From assembly GCF_050916355.1 (NCBI RefSeq), contig NZ_CP136946.1, positions 1,178,001 through 1,242,000 on the forward strand: a stretch of 64,000 bases of DNA, written 5' to 3'. This DNA is from Jeongeupia wiesaeckerbachi. Its GTDB lineage: Bacteria; Pseudomonadota; Gammaproteobacteria; Burkholderiales; Chitinibacteraceae. Made by a program: the position numbers and the translations under genes. Below are positions 17,768 through 26,859 of this stretch, piece after piece. The notes beneath the pieces were generated by a model that searched no databases, was not told where the DNA came from, and saw nothing but the letters and a program-made list of their open reading frames with translations. Every line of letters starts with the position of its first letter. The first letter of the stretch is position 1.

Positions 17768-18232
17768 GGCAGAATTCCAGAATAGTGCGCTAAATGATTT
17801 GGCCATGATTATCCGGGTTTTTCCGGCCGTCATCCCGTACTTCTCAGCAATGGCTGCCGACCGGCCCCTCGCCGCCGCTCTGCAGCAAGCCAGGCTGGCG
17901 CTCGAACACACCGATCGACCGGCACCGATTGATGAACAAGCCATGCGTGCTGCCGGGGCTGGCCGGCAAGGGGGCGGGCGACGTCGGGCCGGACATCGGC
18001 TGCAGCGCCGGCGCAGATTCAGACTGACCTGAAACCAGGGCAGCGTGCTGCCGACGGCTAGGGCAAGGCGCCTGCGCGACGGTCGGGAGCCGCAGCGTGC
18101 GAAATCGGGAAGGCGTGGATCCGCCGGGCTAGGGGGCGAGGTGTTTCGCGAATGCCGCAATGGCGCGCGCTGTGCGCGGCCCGCGTGCGTATCAACATTA
18201 CAATGTATGCAAATTGACTGTTGAGGTATGCG
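17768..18232. other. Intergenic region without a supported gene
   Basis: About 465 bases between the divergent YcaO gene and the unknown gene at 18233. Open frames here are shadows or high-GC noise. It should hold both promoters; a TACAAT hexamer at 18199-18204 is a possible -10 for the rightward gene, without a good -35. Confidence 0.5.
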
Positions 18233-18853
18233 ATGCCCTTGTCCCCCGCGGATTCCGAAGAAGCAAAAGGTGGCAGTGTCTGGATCAGTTCCCACACCGC
18301 CGGCTCGATTTATCAGCTCTTGCTGACCGACCAGAACCATTTCACCGGCAAGTACTGCTGCATCATCAACGATATCCGCAAGCTGTACCGCCTCGGCGCG
18401 CTGGCTACGCTAAACGAGACGCAGGGCGGCGCGCTGGTGTTCAAGGGCGGCCACGTCGAGGTTGCCGACCGGAAGATGTTCTACACCTTCTGGAAGGCGC
18501 TGGTGGAGAACGGCGACGTCAAGGGCGGGTCGCGCCAGGGCGTGTCGTCGCACCAGAGCGATGATCACCAGTATGAAATCCTGTTTCCGAACCGCTGGGG
18601 CAACCTGCTGTTCGGCACCCGCAACGGTGGTACCTGGTTCCAGACCGAGGCGTATGGATTTACCGATACCGGCTGGAACGGCGCCAAGGACACGATCGGC
18701 CACGCCAGCACCACGGTGCAGCACTATGCAACCAAATGGACGCCGAAAGTGGCGACCCGGCAGGTCGGCACCTGCGGTTATTCGACCTACACCGAGAAGG
18801 AAGGCACCCAGCTCAGGGTGCCCTATGGCCTGTGTCCGAACGAGCCGGACTGA
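18233..18853 (+). CDS. Unknown 206-residue protein
   Basis: The ATG at 18233 follows a GAGG ribosome-binding site by six bases; a TTG further up (18221) is less likely. No signal peptide or membrane segment is visible. The sequence is rich in Gly, aromatic and His residues (SSHTAGSIYQLLLTDQNHF, CCIINDIRKLYRLG, WGNLLFGTRNGGTWFQTEAY, QVGTCGYSTYTEKEG) and looks like a compact beta-rich soluble domain with four cysteines. I do not recognise a family. It stands alone between ycaO and a small periplasmic protein on the other strand, and its composition is close to the core genome. Confidence 0.75.
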   Translation: MPLSPADSEEAKGGSVWISSHTAGSIYQLLLTDQNHFTGKYCCIINDIRKLYRLGALATLNETQGGALVFKGGHVEVADRKMFYTFWKALVENGDVKGGSRQGVSSHQSDDHQYEILFPNRWGNLLFGTRNGGTWFQTEAYGFTDTGWNGAKDTIGHASTTVQHYATKWTPKVATRQVGTCGYSTYTEKEGTQLRVPYGLCPNEPD

Positions 18854-18888
18854 GATCGCCGCCGCGCTGACGATCCCGGTCGGCGGAC

Positions 18889-19152
18889 TTACTTGGTGAC
18901 GGCCTTGACCGCCTTGGTCGCGGGCTTGCCGTCGTCGAGCTTCTTCTCGACCGGGCCCTTGCCCTCGACACCGGCCGCTTTCTTGGCCGAATCGCCAGCG
19001 GTTTCCTTGACGTCGCAGCGCCCGCCGACGCCGACGGTCGCCTTGGCGGCCGCGCTTTTGGCGGCTTTCTCGGCGGTGCAGTCCGGATTGACCACGCCGG
19101 CAAAGGCCTGGCTGGCCAGCAGGGTCAGGGCGATCGCGATCAGTTTTTTCAT
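18889..19152 (-). CDS. Small exported Ala/Lys-rich protein
   Basis: The ATG at 19152 (MKKLIAIALTLLASQAFAG) starts a classic signal peptide with cleavage after AFA and has an AGAGGAT ribosome-binding site; the longer frame from 19185 would spoil it. The mature 68 residues are Ala/Lys-rich with two cysteines (NPDCTAEKAAKSAA; GGRCDVKETAG), so probably one disulfide in the periplasm. Similar tiny proteins occur in betaproteobacteria without known function. Confidence 0.75.
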   Translation of the reverse strand: MKKLIAIALTLLASQAFAGVVNPDCTAEKAAKSAAAKATVGVGGRCDVKETAGDSAKKAAGVEGKGPVEKKLDDGKPATKAVKAVTK

Positions 19153-19397
19153 TTCGGCATCCTCTTCAGTGGCCCACTCGGGCATGCGGCGATTGCAGCA
19201 TCGTCGCTGCTGAATCGCAAGCCGATATTCACCCCTGCCGACCGTCCGTCGCCGCTGGCTGATCGACCGGTGCGCTCACTGCCGACGTCGATTGGGGCGT
19301 GACCATCACGTAATCCGCCCCCTTCTTGCACTCCGCAACCCTTCAGTCCCCGTTTTTTGCCGTGCTTTCGCGGGAAATATGCGCACTAAATAAGTAT

Positions 19398-19447
19398 TTG
19401 CTGTTTTGTTGTTTTTTGCATGTAAATTAATTATTATCAAGATAATA
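19398..19447 (+). promoter_or_regulatory. AT-rich promoter and palindromic operator candidate for the YheO-type regulator
   Basis: In the 320-base gap (19153-19472) the last 90 bases are strongly AT-rich. TTGCTG (19398-19403), a 17-base spacer and TGTAAA (19421-19426) form a plausible promoter. Immediately downstream TATTATC-AA-GATAATA (19432-19447) is a perfect 7-base-arm inverted repeat, placed like an operator for autoregulation. The rest of the gap shows nothing recognisable. Confidence 0.45.
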
Positions 19448-19472
19448 TTTTTTTACTTGCACTGAGCCGCGC

Positions 19473-20093
19473 ATGTACGTCACCCATAACATCGTTCAGC
19501 TGGCCGAGTTTCTTGCCGCGGTTCTCGGCGATCACACCGAGGTCGTCGTCCACGATCTGACCGATCTGTCGTGCTCGGTCATCGCGATCTTCAATGGCCA
19601 TATCACCCGGCGCAGCGTTGGCGCTGCGGCGACCGACCTGGGTCTGCGGCTGATGCGCGAGTGTCTGGGGCGGCAGGAGGCGCCGTTCCGCGTCAATTAC
19701 GCCGGCAAGACCATCGACGGTCGCACCTTGCGCTCGTCGTCGATGGTGCTGCGCGATGCCCAAGGCCAGCCGGCGGCGATGCTGTGCATCAATTCGGACG
19801 ACAGCCGCTTCGATGTGGCGATGGCGGCGCTGCGGGCCTTGATGCCGGTACGCGAGCAGGGCGCGTTCGAAGCGCTGTCGATGTCGTCAATCGAACAGGT
19901 CGGTGAGCAGATTCTCGCCGATGTACTGGCGCCGTACCCGGTCGACCCGGCGACGATGAGTCAGGACGAAAAGAAGGCGGTGGTGCAGCAGCTCGATCAG
20001 AGCGGCCTCTTTATGGTGAAGGGCTTCGTCGCCCGCACCGCCGGCATTCTCGGGGTGTCCGAACCGACCGTGTATCGCTATCTGAAGGATTGA
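19473..20093 (+). CDS. YheO-family PAS-like/HTH transcriptional regulator
   Basis: A 206-residue regulator of the YheO type: an N-terminal PAS_6-like sensor (VVVHDLTDLSCSVIAIFNGHITRRSVGAAATDLG, about 5-115) and a C-terminal helix-turn-helix (HTH_22, about 150-206, DEKKAVVQQLDQSGLFMVKG and GVSEPTVYRYLKD). Known relatives regulate amino-acid catabolism genes. Here it lies 84 bases before malX and in the same direction, so it probably controls the malX-malY(-manA) genes instead of the LacI-type MalI used in E. coli. The ligand is unknown. A palindrome upstream may be its operator. Confidence 0.88.
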   Translation: MYVTHNIVQLAEFLAAVLGDHTEVVVHDLTDLSCSVIAIFNGHITRRSVGAAATDLGLRLMRECLGRQEAPFRVNYAGKTIDGRTLRSSSMVLRDAQGQPAAMLCINSDDSRFDVAMAALRALMPVREQGAFEALSMSSIEQVGEQILADVLAPYPVDPATMSQDEKKAVVQQLDQSGLFMVKGFVARTAGILGVSEPTVYRYLKD

Positions 20094-20132
20094 GCGGTCC
20101 GATTTCATTGCGCACACGCGCTGCACTTCCAA

Positions 20133-20157
20133 CGGGGTCAATCGAACCCCGCGTTTT
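20133..20157 (+). terminator. Weak hairpin with T-run between regulator gene and malX
   Basis: CGGGGT (20133-20138) pairs with ACCCCG (20146-20151), followed by CGTTTTT. It may terminate the regulator transcript or attenuate read-through into malX, which starts 20 bases later with a good GAGGAGAG ribosome-binding site. Confidence 0.5.
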
Positions 20158-20177
20158 TACGGACTGAGGAGAGAGTC

Positions 20178-21770
20178 ATGTTTTCCCGGCTGAGCAAGCT
20201 TATACCGTGGACGTTTTTTCAAAGCCTGGGCAAGACCTTCATGTTGCCGGTCGCCTTGCTGTCGTTCTGCGGCATCATGATGGGCATCGGCAGCTCGCTG
20301 AGCAGCCACGATGTGCTGCGGCTACTGCCGTTTCTGGACGTCACGCCGCTGCAGCTGCTGTTTACCTGGATGAGCAAGATCGGCTCCTTCGGTTTCAGCT
20401 TCCTGCCGGTGATGTTCTGTCTGGCGATTCCGCTGGGGCTGGCGAGCAATAACAAGGGTGTGGCCGCCTTCGCCGGTTTTGTCGGCTATTGCGTGTTCAA
20501 CCTGGCGATCAACTTCTACTTCACCGCCGCCGGCATCCTGCCGTCGACTGATCCTGCGGTGCTGAAGGCCCACGATATCCGCAGCGTGCTGGGCATCCAG
20601 GCCGTCGACACCGGCGTGCTCGGTTCGGTGCTGGTCGGCACCGTCGTCTATTGGCTGCATGAGAAGTTTCAGGGCACCAAGCTGCCCGACGCGTTTTCGT
20701 TCTTCGGCGGCGTGCGTTTCGTGCCCATTGTTACCACGCTGGCCACCGGCGCGCTTGGCCTCTTGGTGCCGTTGGTGTGGCCGTGGTTCGCCTCGGGCAT
20801 CAATGGCCTGGGCAATGCGATCCAGGATGCCGGCATGTGGGGGCCGATGCTGTTCGGCACCGGCGAGCGCTTGCTGCTGCCGTTCGGTCTGCATCACATC
20901 CTTGTTGCGCTGATCCGCTTCACCGAAGCCGGCGGCACCGAAATCGTCTGCGGCCAGCCGGTCAGCGGCGCGCTGACGATTTTCCAGGCCCAGCTGTCGT
21001 GCGTGAGCACCTCGGGCTTCTCGGAAAGCGCAACGCAGTTCCTGTCGCAAGGCAAGATGCCGGCCTTCCTCGGCGGCCTGCCCGGCGCGGCGCTGGCGAT
21101 GTACCACTGCGCGCGGCCGGAAAACCGCGCCAGGATCAAGGGCCTGCTGATTTCCGGCGTCGTCGCCTGCATTGTCAGCGGCACGACCGAGCCGCTGGAA
21201 TTCCTCTTCCTCTTTGTCGCGCCCTTCCTCTACGTGCTGCACGCGGTGCTGACCGGGCTGGGCTTCATGGTCATGTCGCTGTTGGGCGTCACGATCGGCA
21301 ATACCGACGGCAATGTGATCGACTTCGTCGTCTTCGGCATCCTGCACGGCACGGCCACGCGCTGGTATCTGGTGCCGCTGGTTTGTGCGGTGTGGTTTGG
21401 CGCCTACTATGCGATCTTCCGCGTGCTGATCACGCGCTTCAATATCCAGACGCCGGGGCGAGAGCCGGAAAACGAGGCGAGCGCTGAGCTGGTCGCGGCG
21501 GCCTCGACCGCAACGACGGCGCAATCGGGTTACAACGCGACGGCGATGCTGGCGGCGCTGGGCGGCAAGGGCAATATCCTCGCGCTCGACAACTGCCTGA
21601 CCCGGCTGCGACTGTCGGTCAAGGACACCGCGCTGATCGATGACGCGGTGCTCAAGGCACACCGCGCGCTTGGCGTCATCCGTCTGGATGCGCACACGGT
21701 GCAGGTCATCATCGGCACGCAGGTGCAGTCGGTGAAAGATGATCTGGATCTGATGATGACGAAGGCGTGA
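20178..21770 (+). CDS. malX: PTS transporter EIICB, MalX-type (maltose/glucose family)
   Basis: A 530-residue inner-membrane sugar phosphotransferase permease. The EIIC domain (about 1-415) has about ten membrane segments, with PFGLHHILVALIRFTEAGG and the family motif ISGVVACIVSGTTEPLEFLF. After a linker the EIIB domain (about 440-527) carries the phosphorylation site in LDNCLTRLRLS at Cys473. No EIIA is fused, so a crr-like EIIA must come from elsewhere. Gene order and sequence match MalX; the substrate in E. coli MalX is glucose/maltose, but here amino sugars are equally possible. The stop overlaps a GTG of the malY frame, so expression is coupled. Confidence 0.92.
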   Translation: MFSRLSKLIPWTFFQSLGKTFMLPVALLSFCGIMMGIGSSLSSHDVLRLLPFLDVTPLQLLFTWMSKIGSFGFSFLPVMFCLAIPLGLASNNKGVAAFAGFVGYCVFNLAINFYFTAAGILPSTDPAVLKAHDIRSVLGIQAVDTGVLGSVLVGTVVYWLHEKFQGTKLPDAFSFFGGVRFVPIVTTLATGALGLLVPLVWPWFASGINGLGNAIQDAGMWGPMLFGTGERLLLPFGLHHILVALIRFTEAGGTEIVCGQPVSGALTIFQAQLSCVSTSGFSESATQFLSQGKMPAFLGGLPGAALAMYHCARPENRARIKGLLISGVVACIVSGTTEPLEFLFLFVAPFLYVLHAVLTGLGFMVMSLLGVTIGNTDGNVIDFVVFGILHGTATRWYLVPLVCAVWFGAYYAIFRVLITRFNIQTPGREPENEASAELVAAASTATTAQSGYNATAMLAALGGKGNILALDNCLTRLRLSVKDTALIDDAVLKAHRALGVIRLDAHTVQVIIGTQVQSVKDDLDLMMTKA

Positions 21771-21778
21771 GGCCGGTG

Positions 21779-22957
21779 ATGTTCGATTTTTCGCAAGCCA
21801 TCGACCGCCGTGGTACCTGGTGCACGCAGTGGGATTACGTCGAAGACCGCTTCGGCCACAAGGACCTGCTGCCGTTCACGATTTCGGACATGGATTTCGC
21901 CACCGCGCCGTGCGTGCTCGATGCCTTGCAGCAGCGCGTCGCGCATGGCGTGTTCGGCTACAGCCGCTGGCAGAACGACGCCTTCCCGGCAGCGATCGCG
22001 CACTGGTATCGCTGCCGCTTCGACACCGGGATCGATCTGGACCAGCTGGTTTACGCGCCGTCGGTGATTTACGCGGTCGCCCAGCTGATTCGGCTGTGGT
22101 CGATGCCCGGCGATGCGGTGGTGATGCATGCGCCGGCGTATGACGCCTTTTACAAGGTCATCGTCGGTAACCAGCGCACCGCGCTGACCAGTCCGCTGCA
22201 ATATCGCGACGGTGAATGGCATGCCGACATGGACCAGCTCGAAACCCTGCTGGCGCGGCGCGAGGCCAAGGTGCTACTGCTGTGCAGTCCGCACAACCCG
22301 ACCGGCAAGGTCTGGCGCGACGACGAGCTGGCGACGATGGCGCGACTGTGCGAGCAGTACGATGTCAAGGTGATCAGCGACGAGATCCATATGGACCTCG
22401 CCTGGGGCGGTCAGCAGCACCGGCCGTGGAGCGCGTTCGGCCGCTCGCCGTGGGCGCTGTTCACGTCGGCGTCGAAGTCGTTCAACCTGCCGGCGCTCGG
22501 CGCCGCTTACGGCCTGATCAGTGATCGTGGCGCGCGCGACACTTATCTGACACTGCTCAAGCATCGTGACGGCTTGTCGTCGCCGTCGGTGCTCGGCCTG
22601 AGTGCCCACGTCGCCGCCTACCGCGACGGCGCGCCGTGGCTCGATGCGCTGCGCGACTATCTGACCGGCAACCTGCGCTTCGTGCAGGACCGCCTCGCCG
22701 CCGAGCTGCCCGAACTGCAATGGCGCACGCCGCAGGCGACGTATCTGGCGTGGATCGACCTGAACCCGCTCGACATCGACGACGCCGCGCTGCAGCGCAT
22801 CCTGATCGACCGGTACAAGGTCGCGATTATGCCCGGCGAAACCTATGGCGCGCCCGGCAGAGGCTTCCTGCGCCTGAACGCCGGTTGCCCGCGCGCCAAG
22901 CTGGCCGACGGCGTCGAGCGGATGATCGCCGCGATTCGTCAGGCCAGCGGACGTTGA
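21779..22957 (+). CDS. malY: MalY/PatB-type PLP aminotransferase (cystathionine beta-lyase)
   Basis: A fold-type I PLP enzyme of 392 residues. The ATG at 21779 (MFDFSQAIDRRGTWCTQWDY) matches MalY starts and has a GAGG site six bases upstream; a GTG at 21767 overlapping the malX stop is the alternative. Key features: DMDFATAP, the CSPHNPTGKVW segment, and the PLP lysine in TSASKSFNLP (Lys233). E. coli MalY has cystathionine beta-lyase activity and also represses MalT; whether the second role exists here is unknown. It is cotranscribed with malX and followed by manA after 52 bases. Confidence 0.92.
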   Translation: MFDFSQAIDRRGTWCTQWDYVEDRFGHKDLLPFTISDMDFATAPCVLDALQQRVAHGVFGYSRWQNDAFPAAIAHWYRCRFDTGIDLDQLVYAPSVIYAVAQLIRLWSMPGDAVVMHAPAYDAFYKVIVGNQRTALTSPLQYRDGEWHADMDQLETLLARREAKVLLLCSPHNPTGKVWRDDELATMARLCEQYDVKVISDEIHMDLAWGGQQHRPWSAFGRSPWALFTSASKSFNLPALGAAYGLISDRGARDTYLTLLKHRDGLSSPSVLGLSAHVAAYRDGAPWLDALRDYLTGNLRFVQDRLAAELPELQWRTPQATYLAWIDLNPLDIDDAALQRILIDRYKVAIMPGETYGAPGRGFLRLNAGCPRAKLADGVERMIAAIRQASGR

Positions 22958-23009
22958 CCTTGGCCCGGCTCTGTAGCCGGGCACTTTATTGCACACCACA
23001 GAGCTTTAC

Positions 23010-24203
23010 ATGAATTCGGTTTATCGCATTTTCGGCCTGCCGCAGGATTACCAATGGGGCGGGCGTCATTTCATTGCCGGGCTGATGTACCCGGAAACCA
23101 AGAGTGAAACGGTCGCCGAGTGGTGGCTGGGCGCCCACGAGGCGGCGCCGTCGATCATCATGACGGCGCAAGGGCCGCAGCCGCTGCATTACGCGATCAA
23201 ACGTCGGCCGAGGCCCTTGCTCGGCGCGGCTGTGCTTGATCGCCATGGCGAGCGGCTGCCTTTTCTGCTCAAGGTGCTCGATGTCGACCAGCCGCTGTCG
23301 ATCCAGGTGCACCCGGACGCGACGCAGGCCTGTGAAGGCTTCGAGCGCGAGAACCAGGCGGGCGTCGCGCTCGATGCACCGCACCGCAACTACCGAGATC
23401 CGTTCCCGAAACCGGAAATGATGGTCGCGCTGTCGCGCTTCTGGTTGCTGCACGGTTTCCGCCAGCCGGCGGTGATCATCGCCGACCTTGAGGCCCGGCC
23501 CGAGCTGGCGCCGCTGGCTGACGCGCTGCGCCAGACCAGTCCCGGCGCCTTCTTCCACGATGTGCTGCAGTGGCCGCGTGCGCGCGCCGCCGCCTTGTTC
23601 GCGCCGCTGCTCGAGCGTCTGGCCGCGCAGCCCTGCGCCGATATGAGCAATCCCGATTATTGGCTGGCGCGCCTTGGCGGCGCCCATGCCGACGATCCGG
23701 GCCTGATGGGCTTGTATCTGCTCAATATCGTGTCGATGGCGCCCGGCGAGGCGATTTACCAGCGCGCCGGCCTGCCGCACGCCTACCTCGCCGGCCGCAA
23801 TATCGAGATCATGGCCAATTCGGACAACGTGCTGCGCGCCGGCCTGACGCGCAAGCATATCGACGTCGACGAAATGAGTCGGATTCTCGACGATGCGCCG
23901 ATCGAACCCAATGTGCTGCAGCCGGTGGCGCGCGCGCCGGGCGTGCTTGGCTTCGAGCACGAAGCCAACGATTACTTCCAGCTTGAACAGATCGAACCCG
24001 GTGCATGCCAGACGATCAGTTGCGTCAGCCGCGGGCCGGAAATCCTGCTGGTGATCGAAGGCCAGATCACGCTGTTCGCCAACGATGAGCCGTGCCAGCT
24101 CGGCCAAGGCGAGAGTGCCTATATCCCGCCGGGCACGACCTATCATCTGTGGAGCGGCCAATCGTGCGTCGCCTATCGGGCGACGACGTCGAAAGCGATC
24201 TGA
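23010..24203 (+). CDS. manA: Mannose-6-phosphate isomerase, class I
   Basis: ManA interconverts mannose 6-phosphate and fructose 6-phosphate using zinc. The ATG at 23010 (MNSVYRIFGLPQDYQWGG) gives 397 residues, close to the E. coli enzyme. The zinc-binding IQVHPD motif has Gln99 and His101, and the family region YLAGRNIEIMANSDNVLRAGLT is present. It is third in the malX-malY-manA group, so a hexose-6-phosphate delivered by MalX could enter glycolysis through it. A strong terminator follows. Confidence 0.93.
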   Translation: MNSVYRIFGLPQDYQWGGRHFIAGLMYPETKSETVAEWWLGAHEAAPSIIMTAQGPQPLHYAIKRRPRPLLGAAVLDRHGERLPFLLKVLDVDQPLSIQVHPDATQACEGFERENQAGVALDAPHRNYRDPFPKPEMMVALSRFWLLHGFRQPAVIIADLEARPELAPLADALRQTSPGAFFHDVLQWPRARAAALFAPLLERLAAQPCADMSNPDYWLARLGGAHADDPGLMGLYLLNIVSMAPGEAIYQRAGLPHAYLAGRNIEIMANSDNVLRAGLTRKHIDVDEMSRILDDAPIEPNVLQPVARAPGVLGFEHEANDYFQLEQIEPGACQTISCVSRGPEILLVIEGQITLFANDEPCQLGQGESAYIPPGTTYHLWSGQSCVAYRATTSKAI

Positions 24204-24221
24204 GCACCACTGCGTCAGTTG

Positions 24222-24248
24222 AAAAAAGCGCCGTGAAGGCGCTTTTTT
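24222..24248. terminator. Bidirectional terminator between manA and the helicase gene
   Basis: AAAAAAGCGCC (24222-24232), loop GTGAA, GGCGCTTTTTT (24238-24248). It serves the convergent manA and rhlE-like genes. Confidence 0.92.
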
Positions 24249-24281
24249 CATGCCGGCCGCCGTGTGCGGGCTTGGCTGGTG

Positions 24282-25532
24282 TCAGTCGCCGGTCTTGCCA
24301 GCGGCCTCGCGCAGCTTGTCCTTCTTGCTCTTGCGTTTGCCCTTGATGCCGCCGGTGCCGTCCGGATCGGTCACGCTGGCGGGCGGTGCGATTTCGGTCG
24401 GCTCGAACCCGGGAATGCATTCGCGCGGCACGCGTTGCTGCTGGCGTTGCTCGATCAGCCGGAAGTGCGCTTCGGTCGCCGGGCTGACGAAGCTGATCGC
24501 CACGCCCGACTCGCCGGCGCGGCCGGTGCGGCCGATCCGGTGGACGTAGTCGGTCGGCGAGCGCGGCAGATCGTAGTTGACCACCGCCGGCAGCCGGTCG
24601 ATGTCGATGCCGCGCGCGGCGACGTCGGTCGCGACGACGACCTGCCAGCGCGACGCCTTGAAGTCGGCGAGTACCTGTTCGCGCCGGCCCTGGCTGAGTT
24701 CGCCATGAAACGGCGCGGCGTCGATGCCGGCGCGGTAGAGCTTGTCGGCCAGATTGTCGGCAGCGCTCTTGCTGGCGACGAACACCAGTACCTGCGACCA
24801 CCGATGTTCGGCAAGCAGCGCCTTGAGCAGCGCGGTGCGCCGGGTGGTGTCGACCGCGATCGCCCGCTGGGCGATCTGCGCGGCACGGGCGGCCTCGGCT
24901 TCGATCTCGACCCGCGCCGGATCGCGCAGCAGGGCGTCGGTCAGCGTCTGCACCGCCGGCGGGAAGGTTGCCGAGAAGCACAGGTTCTGCCGCCGCGCCG
25001 GCAGCAGTGCGAGGATGCGCTTGAGTTCGTCGGCAAAGCCGAGATCGAGCAGCCGGTCGGCTTCGTCGAGCACCAGCGTCGCGACGTCGCCGAGCTGCAG
25101 CGCATTGTGGTCGACCAGATCGAGCAGCCGCCCCGGTGTCGCGACGACGATGTCGGCGCCGCCGCGCAGCCGTAGCATCTGCGGATTGATCGAGACGCCG
25201 CCGAAGGCGATGACGACCTTGGGGGCTTCGGCCAGCAATTCGCCGAGCTGGCGCAGCGTCTCGCCGACCTGGGCGGCGAGTTCGCGCGTCGGCACCAGCA
25301 CCAGCGCGCCCAGCCGGCGCGGCTTCACCATCGGCCGGGCCAGCCATTGCTGCAGCAAGGGCAGCGCAAAGGCTGCGGTCTTGCCCGAGCCGGTCTGCGC
25401 CTGCGCCCGGACATCGCGACCTTGCAGGATGAGCGGAATCGCCGCGCGCTGGATCGGCGTCGGGCTGAGAAAACCTTGCTCGCGAACGGCGTGGACAAGG
25501 GCCGGCGCGAGGCCGAGCTGGGCGAAAGGCAT
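24282..25532 (-). CDS. rhlE: DEAD-box RNA helicase, RhlE-like
   Basis: An ATP-dependent RNA helicase of 416 residues from the ATG at 25532 (MPFAQLGLAPALVHAVREQG). Motifs in order: Q motif (PTPIQRAAIPLIL), I AQTGSGKT, Ia PTRELAAQV, Ib TPGRLLDL, II DEAD (VLDEADRLLDLGF), III SAT, V ATDVAARGID and VI HRIGRTGRAG. The short basic tail (GKRKSKKDKLREAA) is typical of RhlE/SrmB types that act in ribosome assembly or RNA turnover. Assignment to RhlE rather than another DEAD group is by overall resemblance. It is monocistronic and convergent with manA. Confidence 0.88.
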   Translation of the reverse strand: MPFAQLGLAPALVHAVREQGFLSPTPIQRAAIPLILQGRDVRAQAQTGSGKTAAFALPLLQQWLARPMVKPRRLGALVLVPTRELAAQVGETLRQLGELLAEAPKVVIAFGGVSINPQMLRLRGGADIVVATPGRLLDLVDHNALQLGDVATLVLDEADRLLDLGFADELKRILALLPARRQNLCFSATFPPAVQTLTDALLRDPARVEIEAEAARAAQIAQRAIAVDTTRRTALLKALLAEHRWSQVLVFVASKSAADNLADKLYRAGIDAAPFHGELSQGRREQVLADFKASRWQVVVATDVAARGIDIDRLPAVVNYDLPRSPTDYVHRIGRTGRAGESGVAISFVSPATEAHFRLIEQRQQQRVPRECIPGFEPTEIAPPASVTDPDGTGGIKGKRKSKKDKLREAAGKTGD

Positions 25533-25923
25533 GAGCGGGTTCCGGTGGCGGCGCGGGAGCGCGGAGTCTAGCGTGTTGCCGTGGTACATGGCACGGCAAT
25601 CTGCCTGATCTCCCAAGCTGTTTATGCGCTTTTTTGGCGCGGCCCTCAGGGTTCGTTGCTCTGCCGGCGGATGGCCGTGTCGCGAGCCGCTTGCGGTCCC
25701 CGCGCCGCGCCGGGGTCGGTGGCCGACGAATCCCGGTGGCACGGCTTGCCCGCCATCCGGTTCCACAGCGGAAGCGGCCGCGAAAAGGTGCCCGGCGTCG
25801 ACGTGGCAGGGCGGCAAGAAACGGCTGGCGAGATGGCGGCGGATCGCCGATGCTGTGCGGCATCCATCCAATCTCGTCGTGACCGCGCTCGATCGCCGGG
25901 GCGCGGCGACACAGGAGTCCGCC
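25533..25923. other. Intergenic region without a supported gene
   Basis: Roughly 390 bases between the divergent helicase and EamA genes. Open frames in it are high-GC noise with no recognisable protein. It must contain the two divergent promoters, but no clear pair stands out. Confidence 0.5.
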
Positions 25924-26784
25924 ATGCCCCCTGTCGTGCTGATGTTGCTGCTGGCCGCGCTCTGGGGCGCGTCGTTTCTGTTCATGCGCGTGGCGGCGCC
26001 GGTACTCGGGCCGGTGTGGCTGATCGGGTTGCGCGTCCTGGTCGCGGCGCTGTTCCTGCTCGCGGTGGCGCTGGCGACCCGGCGAGCCTTGCAGCGGCCC
26101 AATGCGCGGCACTATCTGGTGCTCGGCCTGTTCAACACCGGCCTGCCTTTCCTGTGCTACGGCTTTGCCGCGCTGAGCCTGCCGGCGTCGATGATGGCCA
26201 TCCTCAACGCAACGGCGCCGATCTGGGGTGTGCTGGTCGGCTGGGCGTGGCTGGGTCAGCGGCCCGGGCTACGGGTGGTTGCCGGTCTGGCGCTTGGCGT
26301 CGTCGGCGTCGCGGTGCTGGTCGGCGGCGGCCGTTTCGACGTCGCCGCCCTGCCTGCGGTCGCGGCCTGCCTGATGGCGACGCTGAGCTATGCGATCGCC
26401 AGCCATTACAGCAAGCGTTACGCGCAATCGCTGCCCGCCTTCGAGGCCGCGCACGGCAGCATGTGGGGCGCGGTGGTGTGGCTGGCGCTGCCGGTGTTCG
26501 CCGTCTCGGCACCGGCCGTGCCGCTGCCGTCGGTCTGGCTGGCGGTGCTGGCACTTGGCGTGGCCTGCACCGGCGCGGCCTATCTGCTGTATTTCCGCCT
26601 GATCGCGGCGATCGGCGCGGCGCAGGCGCTGACGGTGACCTTCTTGATTCCGGTATTCGGCGTGTTGTGGGGGGCGCTGTTCCTTGGCGAGCGGCTGGGA
26701 TTGAGCGCGTTCGGTGGCGCGCTGCTGGTGCTCGCTGGCACCGCGCTGGTCACCGGTTTCGTGCCGGCCAGACTGAAGCGCTAA
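25924..26784 (+). CDS. EamA/DMT-superfamily transporter
   Basis: A 286-residue inner-membrane protein with ten predicted membrane segments arranged as two EamA repeats. It begins MPPVVLMLLLAALWGASFLF, includes the family motif NATAPIWGVLVGWAWLGQR and the second repeat equivalent TFLIPVFGVLWGALFLGER. Such proteins export or import amino acids and other metabolites; the substrate cannot be read from sequence. A GGAG lies just before the ATG at 25924. It stands alone. Confidence 0.88.
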   Translation: MPPVVLMLLLAALWGASFLFMRVAAPVLGPVWLIGLRVLVAALFLLAVALATRRALQRPNARHYLVLGLFNTGLPFLCYGFAALSLPASMMAILNATAPIWGVLVGWAWLGQRPGLRVVAGLALGVVGVAVLVGGGRFDVAALPAVAACLMATLSYAIASHYSKRYAQSLPAFEAAHGSMWGAVVWLALPVFAVSAPAVPLPSVWLAVLALGVACTGAAYLLYFRLIAAIGAAQALTVTFLIPVFGVLWGALFLGERLGLSAFGGALLVLAGTALVTGFVPARLKR

Positions 26785-26859
26785 TCCGTCCGCCACCTCT
26801 CGCAGGAACACCATCCCGCAGGCGGTGCGGTTTGCGACCGCCAGCGGGGTTTTGTGCGG

